This document shows positions 6,718 to 10,152 of a stretch of 10,152 nucleotides of DNA, piece by piece. Position numbers and translations under genes: made by a program. Each line of letters begins with the position of its first letter. Within the stretch, counting starts at the first letter, position 1. Location: contig CAZCZY010000072.1 of the NCBI GenBank assembly GCA_964503525.1, forward strand, positions 1 through 10,152, written 5' to 3'. Below the pieces are notes generated by a model, which saw only the letters and a program-made list of their open reading frames with translations, was not told the origin of the DNA and did no database searches. Source of the stretch: CAZCZY01 sp964503525 (GTDB lineage Bacteria; Patescibacteriota; JAUYIX01).

Positions 6718-6748
6718 AAAGCTCACACATCCGTGTGGGCTTTCTTTT
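6718..6748 (+). terminator. Rho-independent terminator closing the cassette
   Basis: AAAGCTCACAC (6718-6728) pairs with GTGTGGGCTTT (6733-6743) around an ATCC loop with one T-G wobble, and is followed by CTTTTT. It ends the plus-strand cassette and abuts the glyA stop codon (6748-6750, minus strand). On the minus strand the bases after the stem are not T-rich, so it is a poor glyA terminator. Confidence 0.85.
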
Positions 6749-8013
6749 TATATGTCGACGCCTGGTAGCGGAAGTTCCGACGCAAAATTTGTGACCTCTT
6801 GTTTTATGGTTGCGAGCTGTTTTTCGTCCTCGTGCGATTTGATCGCGGCCGCAATCCACCCGGCAATTTTTTGCGTATCTTTACGACGAACTCCCCTGCT
6901 GGTAATCGCTGGCGTCCCGATGCGTATTCCGGAAGGATCAAAGGGCGAACGCGTTTCGCCAGGAACAGTATTTTTATTGACTGTAATACCAGCTGCGCCA
7001 AGCGCCGTCTCGGCCTGTTGTCCGGTGACGCCTTTATTTCTCAAATCCACCAAGATCAAATGTGTGTCCGTGCCACCCGTCACCAAATGAAAGCCAAAAT
7101 CTTCTACTAAATGTCCCGCCAGCGCTTTTGCGTTTTCGATTGTGTGCCGTGCATAATCGGCGAACTCAATTTCTCCGGCCTCTTTTAACGCGACGGCGAT
7201 ACCCGCGATTGTGTTTTCGTGCGGGCCGCCTTGCAGCCCTGGAAACACAGCGCGATCGATCGCCTTGGCCAGATCCGGTCGGCAAAAAATCATAGCGCCG
7301 CGCGGCCCGCGCAATGTTTTGTGCGTCGTCATCATTACTACATCACAAAAAGCCACAGGATTTGGAACAACTCCAGCTGCAATCAAGCCTGCCGTGTGCG
7401 AGACATCGGCCATATGAAGCGCTCCTACGCTCTTAGCAATCCCCTGCATCCGCTCAAAATCGACTAAGCGCGGATATGCTGTCGTCCCCGACACCAACAA
7501 TTTTGGGCGAGACTGTTCGGCCAATTTTTGGACCTGGTTATAATCAATTAAACCCGTCTTTTCATCCACGCCATATTGGACCGCATTAAAAAATATACCT
7601 GAGGCACTGACTTTGTGCCCGTGCGTCAGGTGCCCACCGGCCGCCAGGCTCATCCCGAGAATTGTATCGCCGGGTTTGAGTAGCGCCATATACACCGCCA
7701 AATTTGCCGGACTACCAGAATAGGGCTGGACGTTAACATGTGCCGCTCCAAAAACTTTTTTAGCGCGCGCGATCGCGAGCCGCTCCACGTCGTCAATAAT
7801 TTCATTGCCGCCATAATACCGTTTGCCCGGATAGCCTTCTGCGTATTTTGCCGATAGGATCGAACCCACCGCTTCCAACACGGCCCGGCTTGGATAATTT
7901 TCCGATGCGATCATTTCTAATCCGGTACGCTGGCGGGCAACTTCACGCTCGACCAAGGCGCTCACCTCAGCATCATGATTTGCAAGGTGTGTTGGTGTAG
8001 TTTCTGATGGCAT
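6748..8013 (-). CDS. glyA: Serine hydroxymethyltransferase
   Basis: PLP enzyme that converts serine and tetrahydrofolate to glycine and 5,10-methylene-tetrahydrofolate, feeding one-carbon units to nucleotide and methionine synthesis. The 421 residues match the usual bacterial length of about 415-430. Visible landmarks: LEMIASENYPS (32-42), the GYPGKRYYGGNE segment (60-71), the Q96PYSGSPAN cofactor/substrate loop, MADVSHTAGLIAAG (201-214) with D203 and H206, the PLP lysine K232 in TTHKTLRGPRG, FPGLQGGPHENTIAG (257-271), and SGIRIGTPAITSRG (361-374) with the carboxylate-binding Arg. All key residues look intact. Start ATG at 8013; upstream TATACT (8023-8028, minus strand) resembles a -10 box but no good -35 or Shine-Dalgarno is seen. 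It lies 42 bases behind the membrane protein gene and may share its transcript. Confidence 0.98.
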   Translation of the reverse strand: MPSETTPTHLANHDAEVSALVEREVARQRTGLEMIASENYPSRAVLEAVGSILSAKYAEGYPGKRYYGGNEIIDDVERLAIARAKKVFGAAHVNVQPYSGSPANLAVYMALLKPGDTILGMSLAAGGHLTHGHKVSASGIFFNAVQYGVDEKTGLIDYNQVQKLAEQSRPKLLVSGTTAYPRLVDFERMQGIAKSVGALHMADVSHTAGLIAAGVVPNPVAFCDVVMMTTHKTLRGPRGAMIFCRPDLAKAIDRAVFPGLQGGPHENTIAGIAVALKEAGEIEFADYARHTIENAKALAGHLVEDFGFHLVTGGTDTHLILVDLRNKGVTGQQAETALGAAGITVNKNTVPGETRSPFDPSGIRIGTPAITSRGVRRKDTQKIAGWIAAAIKSHEDEKQLATIKQEVTNFASELPLPGVDI

Positions 8014-8048
8014 TGTTGATGCAGTATAGGTCTTTGCGACAGGTCTTG

Positions 8049-8060
8049 GCTAGCGCTAGC
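8049..8060. repeat. Perfect 12-bp palindrome across the MFS stop codon
   Basis: GCTAGCGCTAGC is its own reverse complement and itself two GCTAGC palindromes. It covers the TAG stop (8056-8058, minus strand) of the membrane protein gene and lies 36 bases before the glyA start. Next to it the heptamer AGGTCTT occurs twice with a 13-base period (8028-8034 and 8041-8047). It could be an operator or chance; I saw no second copy in the window. Confidence 0.35.
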
Positions 8061-9207
8061 GGAAAAAGAAATAGAAAACGCTAAAGATGGCGCCGAGCGC
8101 AAAACTGATTGGCAAACTATCGGTAAACTGGAACAGGATAAGCAAGGCGCCCATACATGCAATTTTTCCCAATACGAGCGCGGCCTCCGAAGCCACCACC
8201 TCGATCATCACATGATTTTTTTTTGCATCCTCGTAGACAACGGCATACCACGGGACCAATAAGGCATTCTTTGATGCGCGTCCAGCTGTATCCGTCGCCA
8301 AAAGCCCATAAAAATTATGTACAAAGCCAAATGGCCTTACCACCCATGACAAAAGCAGAGCTAACGCGGCCGCGTCAACGAGACGGGCCCGCGACGTTTT
8401 GTCAGTTAGACGACCGATAAGCATTGTTACTACGACAGTCACTGTCGTCGCGATCGCAACCACGACGCCAACATCAAACGCATTTCCGAGAGTCAAGTAA
8501 ATAAAGAGCGGCCACAGGGTAAATGCTAAGAATTCTTCTCCAAATCCGATGCTGCCGAGCAAGCGATATCGATAGTGGCGGCTAAAGATGTATTTCATTT
8601 GTTCGAGCCAGCCTAGCTTGGAGGGAATAAAACGCTCTGGCGTGCTGAACATCGGTATTACTGAGATCAACGACAACGCAACGACAAAGATAAAGAGCAT
8701 GGTGAAGTTACCAAAGAGCAGAATGACACCGCCGATAAACGGACCAAGGGCCGACGAGATAGTATATAGCGTTTGCAACAACCCGATCTCACGGCCTGCC
8801 TCGCGCTTAAAAGAAAATCGCGCAAAGTCCGCGTGAAAGGCCGGCCACCAAAACGTTTTTTGCAAACATAATAGGAGCGGCGCTACAAACAAAAACGCAT
8901 GGTTGAGTGGTATTGCCGCCAGCGCCAGATAGTACGCTATGTTAAAAAAAGTAGAAAAAAATAACGTATGCTCGTACCCAAAGCGCTTGGCAAATTTTCC
9001 GCCCAAGGGCAGCAAGAAAAAATACGGTACGTACACGGCGACGTTAAAAAGGACGATGCCCGTAGGTGAGAGGCCCTGTTGATACAAGTAGATCGGTTCA
9101 AAAATTGCAATCGCCCCAACCGCAAGCTGCTGCACCGTGACTGTGGTGAAGAATTCTTTGATTTCGCGCCGGGGAGTGATGGCAAAGCTGCGCAGCGCTC
9201 TAAGCAT
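8056..9207 (-). CDS. Major facilitator superfamily-like multi-pass membrane protein
   Basis: 383 residues with about 11-12 hydrophobic segments. The N-terminal half has helices near 22-42, 48-68, 80-99, 103-117, 143-165 and 168-187; the C-terminal half near 213-240, 243-265, 268-290, about 297-315, 335-360 and 364-382. A basic loop after the second helix (GGKFAKRFGYEH, 69-80) fits the MFS loop 2-3 signature G-x-L-a-D-r-x-G-r in a loose form, and the equivalent loop in the second half (IGRLTDKTSRARL, 254-266) is closer. A hydrophilic linker (about 190-212) separates the halves. Substrate cannot be told; an exporter is as likely as an importer. Start ATG at 9207, only 3 bases after the leuS stop, without a Shine-Dalgarno, so translation is probably coupled to leuS. 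It ends abruptly in FYFFFR with a TAG stop. Confidence 0.85.
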   Translation of the reverse strand: MLRALRSFAITPRREIKEFFTTVTVQQLAVGAIAIFEPIYLYQQGLSPTGIVLFNVAVYVPYFFLLPLGGKFAKRFGYEHTLFFSTFFNIAYYLALAAIPLNHAFLFVAPLLLCLQKTFWWPAFHADFARFSFKREAGREIGLLQTLYTISSALGPFIGGVILLFGNFTMLFIFVVALSLISVIPMFSTPERFIPSKLGWLEQMKYIFSRHYRYRLLGSIGFGEEFLAFTLWPLFIYLTLGNAFDVGVVVAIATTVTVVVTMLIGRLTDKTSRARLVDAAALALLLSWVVRPFGFVHNFYGLLATDTAGRASKNALLVPWYAVVYEDAKKNHVMIEVVASEAALVLGKIACMGALLILFQFTDSLPISFALGAIFSVFYFFFR

Positions 9208-9210
9208 GGC

Positions 9211-10152
9211 TTAGCCGGTTAGTAAATTAATCACGCGGTCAGCGACAAAAACTCGCTTGATAATTTTTTTGTCGCCTAGCGCGCGCGCGACAGCGGAAAT
9301 TTTTTGTGCAGCCATCACCACCGCTTCCTCATCTGCACCCGGCGCCAGTTCGATTTTGCCACGAAACCGTCCATCCACCTGCACCACCACAAAAACCTTG
9401 CTTAATTTCAACTTTTTTTCTGCAAAGACGGGCCACTTTTGCGCGTGTATCGACCCATCATTCCCAAGGACATGCCAGAGTTCTTCGGTAATAAAGGGTG
9501 CCATTGGCGCCAGCAGTAGCAATAGCCGTTCATAGGCCGTACTTGGCAGGGCCTTGGATTCTGCGATCTCATCGGTAAATGCATTCATAAGTTGCATGAG
9601 CGAACTAATCGCCGTATTAAATTGAAGTTGCTCGATGTCTTTGGTGACGGTTTTTGTTGTTCGTTCTAAAAGAATTGCAAAGTCACCTGTAGGTTTTTTA
9701 TCCGAGAGATAATTTTGCGTGCGCCAGACGCGTTCCAAAAATCGGTCAATGCCTGCAATGCCTTTAGTATTCCAAGATTTTTCTTGCTCAAGCGGTCCCA
9801 AAAACATTTCGAACAAGCGCAGCGCATCCGCGCCGTGAATTTTTATCAAATCATCCGGGCTAACCACATTACCGCGTGACTTGGACATTTTTTGCGAGTC
9901 TTCCGCCAAAATAATACCTTGATTACGCAGTGATAAAAATGGCTCGCTAAAAGTTAGGTGGCCTGCATCTTTGAGCGCTTTGACCCAAAAGCGCGCGTAT
10001 AACAAATGCAGTACGGCATGCTCCGCGCCACCAATATAGAAATCCACGGGCAGCCATTTTTTTTCTTCTGCCTGCGACCAGGCCGCCTTTTTGTTGTGAG
10101 GATCGATAAATCTCAAAAAATACCAGCTCGAACCCGCCCACTGCGGCATGGT
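9211..10152 (-). CDS. leuS: Leucyl-tRNA synthetase, C-terminal part (5' end outside window)
   Basis: Class I aminoacyl-tRNA synthetase that charges tRNA-Leu. The frame is open to the window edge, so 313 C-terminal residues are present; the Met at 10149 is internal (the conserved MPQWAGSSWYFLRF). Visible in order: GGAEHAVLHLLYARF (fragment residues 41-55), the ATP-binding KMSKSRGNVVSPDD (88-101, bases about 9877-9891 for KMSKS), the helical anticodon-binding domain (about 120-240) with LLLLAPMAPFITEELW, and a C-terminal beta-rich domain (about 245-313) starting VVVQVDGRFRGKIE. The catalytic HIGH motif and editing domain lie outside. The KMSKS lysine is intact and the C-terminal domain is complete, ending with TAA. 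It is the first gene of a probable leuS-MFS-glyA transcription unit running leftwards. Confidence 0.97.
   Translation of the reverse strand, partial: TMPQWAGSSWYFLRFIDPHNKKAAWSQAEEKKWLPVDFYIGGAEHAVLHLLYARFWVKALKDAGHLTFSEPFLSLRNQGIILAEDSQKMSKSRGNVVSPDDLIKIHGADALRLFEMFLGPLEQEKSWNTKGIAGIDRFLERVWRTQNYLSDKKPTGDFAILLERTTKTVTKDIEQLQFNTAISSLMQLMNAFTDEIAESKALPSTAYERLLLLLAPMAPFITEELWHVLGNDGSIHAQKWPVFAEKKLKLSKVFVVVQVDGRFRGKIELAPGADEEAVVMAAQKISAVARALGDKKIIKRVFVADRVINLLTG

Overview
The window reads as a stretch of bacterial chromosome. It holds mostly conserved housekeeping genes, plus one short, compositionally odd patch in the middle. Gene sequences (TopA with several zinc ribbons, a long bifunctional Rel, Soj/Spo0J-type ParA and ParB, a 421-residue SHMT, bacterial-type LeuRS), weak or absent Shine-Dalgarno sequences before nearly all core genes, and standard stop codons suggest a Patescibacteria (CPR)-like genome. 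That assignment is an inference from protein 'feel' and layout; no phylogenetic marker settles it here.

Layout. 2-775 (+): 3' end of topA. 844-3051 (+): a complete RelA/SpoT-family (p)ppGpp synthetase/hydrolase. 3060-4913 (-): parA then parB (soj/spo0J), converging tail to tail on relA with an 8-base gap. 5027-5112 (+): tRNA-Leu(CAA) with an encoded CCA end. 5113-6750 (+): accessory patch. It has a cysteine/histidine-rich orphan ORF with no conventional start at the beginning of its open frame, closed by a very clean intrinsic terminator (5851-5882). After this comes a self-contained two-gene cassette: sigma70-like promoter 5914-5942, duplicated GAGGAG ribosome-binding site, small Arg-rich protein, and an EamA-type membrane protein coupled to it by an ATGA overlap. 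Two tandem hairpins follow, the second a terminator. 6748-10152 (-): leuS (C-terminal part) -> MFS-type membrane protein -> glyA, tightly packed and probably one operon, converging on the cassette.

How the genes relate. The flanks serve DNA topology, the stringent response, chromosome segregation, leucine charging and one-carbon metabolism; their adjacency gives no pathway beyond genome packing. The 5113-6750 patch differs: it sits directly behind a tRNA gene, runs opposite to both neighbouring minus-strand modules, is GC-richer (hand counts about 67% at 6121-6240 and 63% at 6361-6480, against about 43% at 1201-1320 in relA), and has textbook expression signals that the core genes lack. It is the best candidate for acquired or undescribed content. 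I see no integrase, transposase, CRISPR, toxin-antitoxin pair or defence gene, so I do not claim a defined system.
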